A stretch of DNA of 64,000 nt, from NCBI GenBank assembly GCA_050249955.1, contig JBFWPN010000004.1:124001-188000 (forward strand), read 5' to 3'. Source of the stretch: CAVVIG01 sp050249955. GTDB lineage: Bacteria; Acidobacteriota; Vicinamibacteria; Vicinamibacterales; CAVVIG01. Both the position numbers and the translations under genes were made by a program. This document shows positions 26,259-37,126 of this stretch, in pieces; the stretch's first letter is position 1; each line of letters starts with the position of its first letter. The notes beneath the pieces are model-generated. The model made no database searches. It saw only the letters and a program-made list of their open reading frames with translations, and had not been told where the DNA came from.

Positions 26259-26684
26259 ATGAAGACGATCCGCGAGATCATGCGTCCCTCGTTCCTGTTC
26301 CGCATCGAGCGGACCGCGCCGGTCTCCCACGCCGTGCGCGTGATGACGGACAACAACGTTGGCATCGTGGCGGTGGTCGAGGGTAGTGCGCTCGTCGGCG
26401 TCCTCTCCGAGCGCGACGTCGTGCAGCGCGTCGTCGCGAAGGGGCTGAGCCCGCGGACGACGCTCGTCGAGGACGTGATGACGGGCGAGGTCGTGCTGGG
26501 CGACGTCAACGAGGATTGCCGACTCGCCATGCTGAAGATGGACCGCGCCAACATCCGGCACCTGCCAGTGGTGAGCGACGGCCAGCTCGTGTCGATGCTG
26601 TCGGTACGTGACCTGATGCGGGCTGAACTGGCGGATGCCGGGGTGGAGCTGGAGTACCTGCGGGCCTATCTCTATCAGGGCTGA
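26259..26684 (+). CDS. CBS-domain pair protein
   Basis: A 141-residue protein made only of two CBS motifs (about 5-62 and 72-130): VSHAVRVMTDNNVGIVAVV with GVLSERDVV, then RLAMLKMDRANIRHLPVV with SMLSVRDLM. Stand-alone CBS pairs bind adenine nucleotides such as AMP, ATP or SAM and regulate partner proteins. ATG follows an AGAGGTG stretch. The partner is not evident; the flanking genes, a D-amino acid enzyme and a cupin, do not suggest one. Confidence 0.88.
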   Translation: MKTIREIMRPSFLFRIERTAPVSHAVRVMTDNNVGIVAVVEGSALVGVLSERDVVQRVVAKGLSPRTTLVEDVMTGEVVLGDVNEDCRLAMLKMDRANIRHLPVVSDGQLVSMLSVRDLMRAELADAGVELEYLRAYLYQG

Positions 26685-26699
26685 GCCGCGCGCCACCGC

Positions 26700-26734
26700 C
26701 CGCACCAGCGCGCCCTTCGAGGGCGACGGTGCGG
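26700..26734. terminator. Nested hairpin between CBS and cupin genes
   Basis: Outer stem CCGCACC (26700-26706)/GGTGCGG (26728-26734). Inner stem CGCCCT (26711-26716)/AGGGCG (26720-26725). Convergent junction, no T tract. Confidence 0.55.
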
Positions 26735-26765
26735 ACGGCAGCGAACGGCTGCGGCTGCGCTGAGC

Positions 26766-27473
26766 CTACTGCCTGGGCGCCGCGGCGGGAGCCGCCGGCG
26801 CCGCGCCACGCCCCACACCCGGCGTGGGCACCTCGGGCGGCGTCATCCGGAGCAGCGACGGGTAGACCCAGCCCGCCGGCAGCACGCGGTCCGGATCCGG
26901 GCGGTAGCTGAGGTACTCGATGTGATCGGTGACCCCGCTCCAGCCGTGCGCCACCTTGTTCGGGATGATGATGATGTCGCCCGGCACCACGCGACGGCTG
27001 TAGGCGCCAGGCCCGGCGACGCCGCTGCCGCTCGGGCCGTTCATCACGTTCGGCACGCCCGCCCCGACACGCTGGTTGAGGATCACGCCACCGGTGGTGA
27101 GGATGCCCGAGCCGGAGGTGATGTAGTAGATCTCCGGCGTGTAGTCATGCCAGAGCACCGGCACCGGGTCGCCCGGCTTCTCGTTGGTGGGGCCCCGGCG
27201 GATGATGCCCACGCCCAGGTTGTACTTGCCCATGTCCACCACGCGAAGCTGCCGGTCGGGCGGGCTCGCGGGTGAGTTCTTCAGCACGTAATCGATCTCG
27301 GCCTTCGTGATGTCGAACGCGTAGGCCGGCGCGTCGCCCTGCTGAATCGGCATGGCGGGCGGCGGATACACCGGCCGCGCCTGCTGCGGTGCGGGAGCCT
27401 GCGCGCCCGTCACCACTCCGTACGTCACCACGGCGGCCAGCGCCGTCACTGCACCAATCATCCCCTGCTTCAT
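26766..27473 (-). CDS. Secreted cupin-domain protein
   Basis: A 235-residue protein; the ATG at 27473 is chosen because GAGGAGG lies 5 nt upstream, although the frame is open 12 codons further. A signal peptide (MIGAVTALAAVVTYGVVTGAQ) precedes a single cupin barrel with HDYTPEIYYITSGSGI (motif 1) and GDIIIIPNKVAHGW (motif 2). His and Glu residues are placed to bind a metal. The C terminus is Ala/Pro-rich. Secreted cupins of this type are common in Acidobacteria; substrate unknown. It diverges from serB, with a heptamer repeat array in between. Confidence 0.83.
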   Translation of the reverse strand: MKQGMIGAVTALAAVVTYGVVTGAQAPAPQQARPVYPPPAMPIQQGDAPAYAFDITKAEIDYVLKNSPASPPDRQLRVVDMGKYNLGVGIIRRGPTNEKPGDPVPVLWHDYTPEIYYITSGSGILTTGGVILNQRVGAGVPNVMNGPSGSGVAGPGAYSRRVVPGDIIIIPNKVAHGWSGVTDHIEYLSYRPDPDRVLPAGWVYPSLLRMTPPEVPTPGVGRGAAPAAPAAAPRQ

Positions 27474-27510
27474 CGGACCTCCTCGGGTCGGTGTCAAAGA
27501 GTGCCGCACA

Positions 27511-27516
27511 GTTATA
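27511..27516 (-). promoter_or_regulatory. -10-like TATAAC of the cupin gene
   Basis: TATAAC on the minus strand would give a leader of about 30 nt carrying the GAGGAGG SD of the cupin gene. The heptamer array begins 14 bases further upstream, where the -35 region would be. Confidence 0.4.
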
Positions 27517-27530
27517 CACCCCAGCGGGGG

Positions 27531-27614
27531 AATTGCTGATTGAGGATTGCTGATTGAGGATTGCTGATTGAGGATTGCTGATTACTGATTACTGATTGCT
27601 GATTACTGATTGGC
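27531..27614 (+). repeat. Heptamer tandem array 1, twelve 7-bp units upstream of serB
   Basis: Twelve consecutive in-phase units: AATTGCT, GATTGAG, GATTGCT, GATTGAG, GATTGCT, GATTGAG, GATTGCT, GATTACT, GATTACT, GATTGCT, GATTACT, GATTGGC. The array is AT-rich against a G+C-rich background and non-coding. It lies between the divergent cupin and serB genes. Related arrays precede metA and metY. Confidence 0.9.
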
Positions 27615-27706
27615 AGTGGCCGATTCGGGCGACCGCCGAGAGGTTGGGTGCGCGATGGTCGATGGACGTGGACCGGGCTCGGCAATGCGATAATCGTGTG
27701 TTTCCC

Positions 27707-28930
27707 ATGCCCAACCAGCCGCAGTCGCGCGTCCTTCACATCGACATCACCGGTCACGATCACCCTGGCGTCACCCACTCGCTCACGGGCATCCTTGCGC
27801 GCGGCGGCGTGCGGATCCTCGACATCGGCCAGGCGGTCATCCACGAGGCGCTCGCACTCGGGATGCTGGTCGAACTGACCGATGAGATGAAGTCCTCGTC
27901 GCTCCTGACCGACCTCCTGCTGGAGGCGCACCGGCTCGGCGTGCAGATCCGGTTCACGGCGGTCACCACCGCCGAGTACGCGACGTGGGTGCGGGCCCAG
28001 GGCAAGGGGCGCTACATCATCTCGGTGCTCGGCCACGTGCTGACGGCGGCGCACCTGCAGGCGGTGAGCGGGGTCATCGCCGGCGCCGGGCTGAACATCG
28101 ACCGCATCGACCGCCTCTCGGGCCGCACGCCGCTCGACGAGAACGGGTCGGCACGTGCCTGCATCGAGCTCTCGGCCTCGGGCGATCTCTCGAGCGAGGA
28201 CGACATGCGCACGGCGCTCCTCGCACTCACGCACGTGTTCGACATCGACGTGGCCTTCCAGCACGACAACGTCTATCGCAGGAACCGCCGGCTGGTGGCG
28301 TTCGACATGGACTCCACCCTCATCCAGACCGAGGTGATCGACGAGCTGGCGCGGCTCGCGGGCGTGGGCGATCAGGTGTCGCGCATCACGGAGGCCGCGA
28401 TGCGCGGCGAACTGGACTTCCAGGCGAGCTTTCGCCGCCGCGTGGCGCTCCTGAAGGGGCTGCCGGCCACCGCCCTTCAGCAGGTGGTGGAGCGCGTGCC
28501 GCTGATGGACGGCGCGGAGCGGCTCATCGCCACGCTGCGCAGGCTCGGCTACAAGACGGCCATCCTCTCCGGCGGCTTCACGTTCATGGGATGTGAACTG
28601 CAGCGCCGGCTCGGCATCGACTACCTCCACTCCAACGAGCTCGACATCGTCGACGGCCTGGTGACGGGGGAGGTGAAGGGGGAGATTGTCGACGGTGCGC
28701 GGAAGGCGTACTACCTGTCGGAAATCGCGAAGGCCGAAGGCCTCAGCATGGAGCAGGTGATCGCCGTCGGCGACGGCGCGAACGACCTGCCGATGCTGCG
28801 CCTGGCCGGGCTGGGCATCGCGTTCCGCGCGAAGCCGCTGGTGCGCCAGAGCGCACGCCAGGCCATTTCGACGATGGGCCTGGACGGCATCCTCTACCTG
28901 CTCGGTGTTCGCGACCGCGAAGCGCTGTAA
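27707..28930 (+). CDS. serB: Phosphoserine phosphatase with N-terminal ACT-type domains (SerB)
   Basis: A 407-residue enzyme for the last step of serine biosynthesis, dephosphorylating 3-phosphoserine. Residues about 8-170 hold two ACT-like regulatory domains (HIDITGHDHPGVTHSLTGIL starts the first), which in homologues bind serine. The HAD domain shows the nucleophile motif FDMDSTLIQTE, the ILSGGFT segment and the metal motif VGDGANDLPML. ATG at 27707 is preferred because GATAAT lies 12 nt upstream and the residues before it look non-coding. Twelve heptamer repeats stand 92 bases upstream. It converges with the ABC importer operon. Confidence 0.93.
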   Translation: MPNQPQSRVLHIDITGHDHPGVTHSLTGILARGGVRILDIGQAVIHEALALGMLVELTDEMKSSSLLTDLLLEAHRLGVQIRFTAVTTAEYATWVRAQGKGRYIISVLGHVLTAAHLQAVSGVIAGAGLNIDRIDRLSGRTPLDENGSARACIELSASGDLSSEDDMRTALLALTHVFDIDVAFQHDNVYRRNRRLVAFDMDSTLIQTEVIDELARLAGVGDQVSRITEAAMRGELDFQASFRRRVALLKGLPATALQQVVERVPLMDGAERLIATLRRLGYKTAILSGGFTFMGCELQRRLGIDYLHSNELDIVDGLVTGEVKGEIVDGARKAYYLSEIAKAEGLSMEQVIAVGDGANDLPMLRLAGLGIAFRAKPLVRQSARQAISTMGLDGILYLLGVRDREAL

Positions 28931-28931
28931 C

Positions 28932-28949
28932 GCCCGGCTGAAGCCGGGC
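28932..28949. terminator. Hairpin between serB and the peptide ABC operon
   Basis: GCCCGGC, loop TGAA, GCCGGGC, directly after the serB stop. No T tract. Confidence 0.55.
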
Positions 28950-28976
28950 ACGGTGCCTGGGCGCCGGCGACGGCCG

Positions 28977-30680
28977 TCAGGGCTTCAGCCAGCCGATGTC
29001 CTCGTAGGTCCAGTCCGCGAACCCGAACGCCCCGAAGTTCGCCAGGCGCGACCGGGTGACGACGATCTCCGGGCGCTGGTAGAGCGTGAGCGAGTGCACG
29101 ATCTCCCAGATCTTCGCGTCGAGCTGGTTTGCCAGGTCCACCGCCTTCGTCCGGTCGAGTTCGGCGTTCGCCTCGTCGAAGAGCCGGTCGATATCGGGGT
29201 GCCCGATGCGCGAGTAGTTCTGCTGGATGTCCATCTGCCCGTCCGCCCCCCGCGTTGGCTGGGCGTAGATGGACCGCGCCGAGCTGATCGGATACGAGGT
29301 GCCAATCCAGGAGAACACCGTCAGGTCGAACTGGCCGGGCCTGATGTACTTCTCGAAGAAGTCCTGCGAGGGCACCGTGTTGATGATCAGCCTGATGCCG
29401 ACCTGCGCCAGCATGTTCTGCATCAGCTCCGATTCCTGCTTCGACGTGGTCACCGCGGCGGGGATGACGATCACGATCTCGAGCGGCTTGCCGTCCTTGT
29501 ACCGGACCTTCCCCTGGAGCCTCCATCCCGCTTCGTCCAGCAGCTGTCGCGCCCGTTCGGGGTTGTACGCGCCGACCTCACCCGAGTTGTCGCGGTAGCC
29601 TTCCTGGTTCGACATGAAGATGTGGTTGCCCAGGGGTTCGGCCTTGATGCCGAGCGGCGCCAGCATCGCGCGGGCAATGGCCTCGCGGCTGATCGCCATG
29701 GCCATCGCCTGGCGCACGCGCACGTCCTGCAGGTTGGGACTCGTGCCGTTCACGGTGAGGTGCCTGAAGTTCGGGCCTCCCGCCATGCGGATGTCGACCC
29801 CCTCGATTTCCTGCGCGCGGTTGAACTTGTTCACATCGGGGCCGACGTCCATGGCGTCGATCTCGCCGTTGGCGACGGCGTCGATCTGCGCGTCCGGTTC
29901 GATGGCCCGGTAGACGATGCGATCGAGCTTGGCGGGATTGCCCCACCACCTCTCGTTCCTCACCAACGTCACGGTCTTGGCCGTGGCATCGATGGAACCG
30001 AGCTTGAACGGACCGGCGGTGGTGAGCGGCCGGTCCTTCCATCCCTGGTTGAAGATGGCCGGATCCCTGTTGGTCGAGGCCGGGTAGATGTAGCTGAACA
30101 CGCCGGTCCAGTCGGCGTAATGGTTCCTGAAGGTGACAACCACCTCGCGGTCGTCCTGCCCGCGCTCGATGGCCTCGATCGACTCCCACCCGCTGGCCGA
30201 CGAGATCTGGTAGCGCTTGTCCGTGCCGTTGTTGGCCTTCCACTGCCAGAGGAACTCTTCCCACGTGATGGGCGTGCCGTCGTACCACGCGGCCTTCGGG
30301 TTGATGCGGAAGGTGACCACCTGCTTCGGTCCGAGCACGACCGTGGGCTCGGAGGCGAGCAGGTCCGGGTTCCAGACCGGGTTGCCTGCCGCGTCCGAGC
30401 TGTGCGTCGACAGCGTGAACACCTTCGAGACATCCGACGCCGCCACCTCGGTGCCGTCAACGTGGTGGTAGTTGTACTGGGGCGGCATCGAGTCGATCGG
30501 CCAGGTGAAGGTGCCGCCATCCTGGATGCGGTCGCGCGGGGTCTCCTGGATCTGGTTCTGCTTCGCGCCCTGCGACTGCATCGGGCCGTTGTCCGCACGC
30601 GTGGTGCAGGCGGCCGAGACCAGCGTGCACGCGATGAGTGCCGCGGTCAGCGTCCTGGTGTGTGCCACGAGGGTCATCAT
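28977..30680 (-). CDS. Peptide-type ABC transporter substrate-binding lipoprotein
   Basis: A 567-residue SBP_bac_5 family protein. The N-terminal hydrophobic segment has two possible lipidation cysteines, LIAC (Cys18) and SAAC (Cys25); the first fits the lipobox better. Typical family pieces follow: YYHHV-like N lobe, WYDGTPITWEEFLWQW and VRQAMAMAISREAI. It should capture oligopeptides or other solutes for the importer encoded just upstream. It is the last gene of the operon, 33 bases after the fused ATPase gene, which is unusual since the binding protein is more often first. Confidence 0.9.
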   Translation of the reverse strand: MMTLVAHTRTLTAALIACTLVSAACTTRADNGPMQSQGAKQNQIQETPRDRIQDGGTFTWPIDSMPPQYNYHHVDGTEVAASDVSKVFTLSTHSSDAAGNPVWNPDLLASEPTVVLGPKQVVTFRINPKAAWYDGTPITWEEFLWQWKANNGTDKRYQISSASGWESIEAIERGQDDREVVVTFRNHYADWTGVFSYIYPASTNRDPAIFNQGWKDRPLTTAGPFKLGSIDATAKTVTLVRNERWWGNPAKLDRIVYRAIEPDAQIDAVANGEIDAMDVGPDVNKFNRAQEIEGVDIRMAGGPNFRHLTVNGTSPNLQDVRVRQAMAMAISREAIARAMLAPLGIKAEPLGNHIFMSNQEGYRDNSGEVGAYNPERARQLLDEAGWRLQGKVRYKDGKPLEIVIVIPAAVTTSKQESELMQNMLAQVGIRLIINTVPSQDFFEKYIRPGQFDLTVFSWIGTSYPISSARSIYAQPTRGADGQMDIQQNYSRIGHPDIDRLFDEANAELDRTKAVDLANQLDAKIWEIVHSLTLYQRPEIVVTRSRLANFGAFGFADWTYEDIGWLKP

Positions 30681-30713
30681 TGCGGTCTCTCCCGACGTCC
30701 GGTTTCAGGTCGT

Positions 30714-32822
<2,109 letters not shown>

Positions 32823-32823
32823 C

Positions 32824-33711
32824 TCAGGCGTGCCCCTGGGTGTTGGGATCGAACGCATCACGCAGGCCGTCGCCCACCAGGTTGATGGCGAGCACGAGGA
32901 TGACGAGGAAGCCAGCCGGGAAGTAGAACTCCCATGGGAAGGTGAGCGCCGCCCCGGCGTAGTCGCCAATCAGCGTGCCGAGCGAGACATCGGGCGGCTG
33001 CACGCCGAAGCCGAAGAACGAGAGCCCGACCTCGGCGAGGATGAGCGAGCTGACGTTGATCGTGGCGTCGATGATGAGCAGCGAGGCCATGTTGGGGAGG
33101 ATGTGCTGGAAGACGATCTTCCAGCCGGGCACGCCCATGAACCGCGCGGCGTGCACGAACTCGCGCTCGCGCAGCGAGAGCGTCATGCCGCGGACGATGC
33201 GGGCGGTGACCATCCACTGGAAGGCGGCGAGCAGCACCACGAAGATGAGCCAGGTGCGGCCCCGGAAGCTCGGCGAGAGGATGGCGATGATGAGGAAGGC
33301 CGGCAGCACCATCAGCAGGTCGATCAACGTGACGAGTGCCGTGTTCACCTTGCCGCCGAAGTAGCCGGCAAAAGCACCCACGGTGGCGGCCAGAGCAGTG
33401 GCCATCAGCGCCCCGAGCAGGCCGATGACCAGCGATTTCTGCATGCCGCGCATGGTCAGGGCGAACACGTCGAAGCCGTTCTGCGTGGTACCGAACCAGT
33501 GCGAGCCGCCGGGGGGCTCGAGGAACGCCTCGAAGTCCAGTTCGTTGTACTGCCAGGGGCTGACGAACGGGCTCAGGTACGCGAGGGCGAACAGCAGCAG
33601 CACCACGGCGAGCCCCACCAGCGCCATGCGCTGGCCGAGAAACCGCTGCCACACCAGCCGCAGCCGGGACGAGGCCTCCTCGGCAGGCTCCTGCACGCCG
33701 GGCACGGTCAT
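32824..33711 (-). CDS. Peptide-type ABC importer permease (DppC-like)
   Basis: A 295-residue inner-membrane permease with an N-terminal OppC_N segment (RFLGQRMALVGLAVVLLL), about six helices and the EAA loop (EFVHAARFMGVPGWKIVFQH) that contacts the ATPase. Its ATG overlaps the stop of the preceding permease gene as ATGA, and its own stop is one base before the ATPase ATG. This gives a tightly coupled BCDF order. Confidence 0.93.
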   Translation of the reverse strand: MTVPGVQEPAEEASSRLRLVWQRFLGQRMALVGLAVVLLLFALAYLSPFVSPWQYNELDFEAFLEPPGGSHWFGTTQNGFDVFALTMRGMQKSLVIGLLGALMATALAATVGAFAGYFGGKVNTALVTLIDLLMVLPAFLIIAILSPSFRGRTWLIFVVLLAAFQWMVTARIVRGMTLSLREREFVHAARFMGVPGWKIVFQHILPNMASLLIIDATINVSSLILAEVGLSFFGFGVQPPDVSLGTLIGDYAGAALTFPWEFYFPAGFLVILVLAINLVGDGLRDAFDPNTQGHA

Positions 33712-34688
33712 ACGCGAACCCTGGGGTCGAGCGCCGCGTAGGCGAGGTCGGAGAGGAAGCCGGCCACCAGTACCAGCACGCCCACGAAGAGGGTGACGCC
33801 CGCCACCGAGTTGATGTCGTTCTTCGTCACCGACTGCACGAAGTATTCGCCCATGCCGTGCCAGCCGAAGAGCCGCTCGGTGAACGTGGCCCCCACGAAC
33901 AGCATGGCGAACTCGTACGCAAAGAACGTGGCCATCGGAATGAGGGCGGTGCGCAGGCCGTGCGTGATGAGCGCCCGCGACCGGCCCAGTCCCTTGGCCC
34001 GTGCGGTCCGCAGGAAGTCACTCCCGAGCACGTCGAGCATCGCGTTCCGCTGGTAGCGACCGTAGAACGCCACCGCGATCACGATGAGGACGAGCGAGGG
34101 GAGGACGAGGTGGGCGAGCCGGTTCATCAGGCCGGCCAGCGTCCATGGGTCGAGGCCGGGTGTGATCTCACCCGTGGTGTACAGCAGCCGGAACCCGAGG
34201 GCGTTGTTGAGGCCGATGCCCGCGTTCTTGAACAGCACGCCGAGCACGACAGCGGGGATGGACAGCACCACGAAGGAGAACACGGTCAGGAGCCGATCCG
34301 ATACCTGGTACTGCTTCACGGCACCGTAGGCGCCGGCTGCCACCCCGAGCGCCGTGCCGACCAGGGCGCCGACCAGCACGAGCCGAAGGCTCACCCACAT
34401 CCGGCGGCTGATCTCGTCGTTCACCGACTGGTTGTCGATCGTGCGGCCAAGGTCGCCGCGGAGCAGGCCGCCTGCCCAGCGCTGGTAGCGGGTGAGCACC
34501 GGCACCTTGTCGTTCATGTTCAGTGCGTCGAGCGTGGCGTCGACCACGGCGGCGGGCGGCGGCGGGTTGCGCCCCTCGTAGCGTGAGCGGGGCCTCAATT
34601 GCGTGGCGGCGAGGAGGTAGGCCACCGAGGTCGAGATGACGACCAGGCACAGCAGGTAGGCGAGGCGGCGAACGAGGAAGGCAGCCAT
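33708..34688 (-). CDS. Peptide-type ABC importer permease (DppB-like), first gene of the operon
   Basis: A 326-residue permease beginning MAAFLVRRLAYLLCLVV, the usual DppB N terminus. It has about six helices, the GRTIDNQSVNDEI periplasmic loop and the EAA loop (DFLRTARAKGLGRSRALITH). The ATG at 34688 is 5 nt downstream of a perfect 27-nt palindrome, so the operon may be controlled at that site. It diverges from the second DUF5916 gene. Together with the next three genes it forms a complete importer. Confidence 0.92.
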   Translation of the reverse strand: MAAFLVRRLAYLLCLVVISTSVAYLLAATQLRPRSRYEGRNPPPPAAVVDATLDALNMNDKVPVLTRYQRWAGGLLRGDLGRTIDNQSVNDEISRRMWVSLRLVLVGALVGTALGVAAGAYGAVKQYQVSDRLLTVFSFVVLSIPAVVLGVLFKNAGIGLNNALGFRLLYTTGEITPGLDPWTLAGLMNRLAHLVLPSLVLIVIAVAFYGRYQRNAMLDVLGSDFLRTARAKGLGRSRALITHGLRTALIPMATFFAYEFAMLFVGATFTERLFGWHGMGEYFVQSVTKNDINSVAGVTLFVGVLVLVAGFLSDLAYAALDPRVRV

Positions 34689-34693
34689 CTTCG

Positions 34694-34720
34694 GGTCGGC
34701 CCATGTTACATGGGCCGACC
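34694..34720. promoter_or_regulatory. Perfect 27-nt palindrome in front of the peptide ABC operon
   Basis: Thirteen-bp arms around one central base: GGTCGGCCCATGT, T, ACATGGGCCGACC. It lies 5 nt before the dppB-like ATG and 69 nt before the divergent DUF5916 start. On the minus strand its centre contains TAACAT, which could act as a -10. A dimeric repressor site or an mRNA hairpin over the start are both possible. Confidence 0.65.
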
Positions 34721-34776
34721 TGTGAATGGGGCCCCGGCCTGCCCCTTCACTGATGACAGCCGGCCCGCTGCGAGGG

Positions 34777-34782
34777 TAAGGT
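34777..34782 (+). promoter_or_regulatory. -10-like TAAGGT of the second DUF5916 gene
   Basis: TAAGGT ends 7 nt before the GTG at 34790; leaderless layout. Confidence 0.35.
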
Positions 34783-34789
34783 ATGGCCG

Positions 34790-37060
34790 GTGTTCGAGCC
34801 CAGACTGCCGGCACGGGCGGCTGCACGCGCCCTGCTTCTTGCCCTGGCCGGCGCGATCGCGCCGGCGGCGCCCGCCGCGGCCCAGTCGCCGACGCTCGAC
34901 TACGACCGGGTGCACTTCGAGCGTCGCCTGATGGCGACGCGTGCCAGCGGTCCGATCGCCCTCGACGGCGTGCTCGAGGAGCCGGCCTGGCGTGACGCGC
35001 CGGTCGCCACCGGTTTCCGCCAGAATGAGCCCCGCGAGGGGCAGCCGGCAACCTTCGACACCGAAGTCCGCATCGTCTATGACGACGATGCCGTGTACGT
35101 CGGGGTGTTCGCGAAGGACCCCGAGCCGCGCAGCCTCGTGGTCAGCGACCTGAAGAAGGACTTCAATCCAGCCGCGAGCGACGCGTTCCTCGTCGTCTTC
35201 GACACCTTCTCCGACAAGCGCAACGGGTTCGAGTTCGCCACCAATCCGGCCGGGGCGAGGTGGGATGCGCAGATGTCGAACGAGGGGCGGGAGAGCAATG
35301 CGAACTGGGACGGGATCTGGGACGTGCGGACGCGGGTCGTCGCCGACGGGTGGTACGCGGAGTTCTGGATTCCGTTCAGGACGCTGAAGTTCGCGAAGGC
35401 CGACCCGCAGACCTGGGGCGTCAACTTCCAGCGCCGGCTGCGCCGGCGGAACGAGGAGAGCTACTGGTCGCCGCTGCCGCGCATCTTCAATCTCGATCGC
35501 GTGTCGCTGGCCGGAACGGTCGAAGGGTTCCGGCAGATCGAGCCCGGGCGCAACCTGCGCATCAAGCCCTTTGTGTCGAGCAGTTCGAGCACCGTGGGCG
35601 TGAGCCCCGCGCGCGGCGACTTCGATGCCGGGCTGGACGTGAAGTACGGCGTGACCAGCGGCCTGACGCTGGATGCCACGGTGAACACCGATTTCTCGCA
35701 GGTGGAGGCCGACGAGCAGCAGGTGAACCTGACGCGGTTCAACGTGCTCTTTCCCGAGAAGCGCGACTTCTTCCTGGAGAACTCGGGCATCTACCAGTTC
35801 GGGCTGCCGTACCAGGGCAGCAACACGCTCGGGTCGGCGAGTCCGGCCGCGTCAGGCCGGCAGAACTCGCCACCCGACACGAAGCTGTTCTTCAGCCGGA
35901 CGATCGGCCTGTCCGCCGCCGGTGACGCCATCCCGATCCTGGCCGGATCGCGGCTGACCGGTCGTGCGGGCCGCTACGCCATCGGCGCCCTGAACATCCA
36001 GCAGCGTGCCCAGGGGGCGGTGCCGGGGACCAATTACACCGCGTTGCGGATCGACCGCGCGGTGCTCGCGAACTCCGACATCGGCATGATGGTGCTGAAC
36101 AAGGACGTGTCGGGCGCCGGGTTCAACCGGGCGGCGGGGGTGGACGCCAACTTCCGGTTCGGCCAGCTGGCGATGGGGGCCTACGCGGTGAAGACGGCCG
36201 CACCCCAGTCCGTGGTGCCCGGTTCCGGCGACGACTTCACGGCGCGCGCGAACTTCAACTACCAGTCGCGCAAGTACCTGCTGCGCGGTGCCTACGAGGT
36301 GATCGGCCGCCGTTTCCGCGACGAGATGGGGTTCGTGCCCCGGGTAGGTGTGAATCACGTGGCGTCGTACGGGCGGCTGAACGTGCGTCCGCGGTGGGCG
36401 TCCGAGCGACTGCGCATCCGCGAGATCGGCCCGCACTTCCACTTCGACCAGTTCGACCGGCGGGACGGCACCGGCATCGAGTCGCGCTACTTCGACTGGC
36501 ACGTGGTGCTGTCGATGAACGACAGCGGGTGCTTCGAGACCGGTATCAACCGCAACCGTGAAGGTAACGTGGCGCCGTTCACGCTGAACAGCGCGCGCGG
36601 CGTGCGGGTCCAGCCCGGTGTCTACGACTTCGACGAGTACTTCGCCCTCTACCGGTCGAACAACGCCCGCCGATTCTCGTACGAGACGCGGGTCTCCGTC
36701 GGTGCGCTGTACGACGGGACGCGCAACGGCTATGCGTTTGCCCCGACGCTGCGGCTGAACGAGCACCTCAATGCGTCGGTGGGCCTGCAGATCAACGACA
36801 TCGACCTGCCGACGGCGTCGTACGTGTCGACGCTGATTGCCACGCGCGTGAACTACAGCTTCAACACGCGGGTCTTCTTCAACGCGCTGGTCCAGTACAA
36901 CACCGACAGCCGGCAGTGGAGTTCGAACCTGCGGTTCAACGTCATCCACCGGCCGCTGAGCGATGTCTTCGTGGTCTACAACGAGCGCCGGCTGGAGACG
37001 ACCGGCGCCCTGGTGGACCGGGCGCTGATCGCGAAGGTGACGTACTTGATGGCGTTCTGA
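34790..37060 (+). CDS. CBM9-like/DUF5916 outer-membrane barrel protein, second copy
   Basis: A 756-residue protein starting at GTG. It has a signal peptide (ALLLALAGAIAPAAPAAAQ) and a CBM9-like sandwich at about 45-220 (LDGVLEEPAWRDAP, then WYAEFWIPFRTLKF). The barrel carries the hallmark VNTDFSQVEADEQQVNLTRF and FPEKRDFFLENSGIYQF, and the C terminus is Phe. It is clearly related to the protein encoded at 19067-21373 through the same two signatures, but the loops and the N-terminal domain differ, so it is probably an older paralogue and not a recent copy. It diverges from the peptide importer operon, which may hint at peptide or glycopeptide uptake. Confidence 0.85.
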   Translation: MFEPRLPARAAARALLLALAGAIAPAAPAAAQSPTLDYDRVHFERRLMATRASGPIALDGVLEEPAWRDAPVATGFRQNEPREGQPATFDTEVRIVYDDDAVYVGVFAKDPEPRSLVVSDLKKDFNPAASDAFLVVFDTFSDKRNGFEFATNPAGARWDAQMSNEGRESNANWDGIWDVRTRVVADGWYAEFWIPFRTLKFAKADPQTWGVNFQRRLRRRNEESYWSPLPRIFNLDRVSLAGTVEGFRQIEPGRNLRIKPFVSSSSSTVGVSPARGDFDAGLDVKYGVTSGLTLDATVNTDFSQVEADEQQVNLTRFNVLFPEKRDFFLENSGIYQFGLPYQGSNTLGSASPAASGRQNSPPDTKLFFSRTIGLSAAGDAIPILAGSRLTGRAGRYAIGALNIQQRAQGAVPGTNYTALRIDRAVLANSDIGMMVLNKDVSGAGFNRAAGVDANFRFGQLAMGAYAVKTAAPQSVVPGSGDDFTARANFNYQSRKYLLRGAYEVIGRRFRDEMGFVPRVGVNHVASYGRLNVRPRWASERLRIREIGPHFHFDQFDRRDGTGIESRYFDWHVVLSMNDSGCFETGINRNREGNVAPFTLNSARGVRVQPGVYDFDEYFALYRSNNARRFSYETRVSVGALYDGTRNGYAFAPTLRLNEHLNASVGLQINDIDLPTASYVSTLIATRVNYSFNTRVFFNALVQYNTDSRQWSSNLRFNVIHRPLSDVFVVYNERRLETTGALVDRALIAKVTYLMAF

Positions 37061-37077
37061 AGGGGGCTGGAGGGGCA

Positions 37078-37116
37078 GGCGGGCCGGGCGGACTGTCGCA
37101 GTCCTGCCGGCCCGCC
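37078..37116. terminator. Long hairpin between DUF5916 and dienelactone hydrolase genes
   Basis: Arms 37078-37095 and 37099-37116 pair at 16 of 18 positions around loop TCG. Convergent junction, no T tract. Confidence 0.65.
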
Positions 37117-37126
37117 CCCTGACGTG

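Noticed and set aside
27531..27614. Heptamer array as a possible CRISPR
   Set aside because: Units are 7 bp with no spacers, and no cas gene is present.
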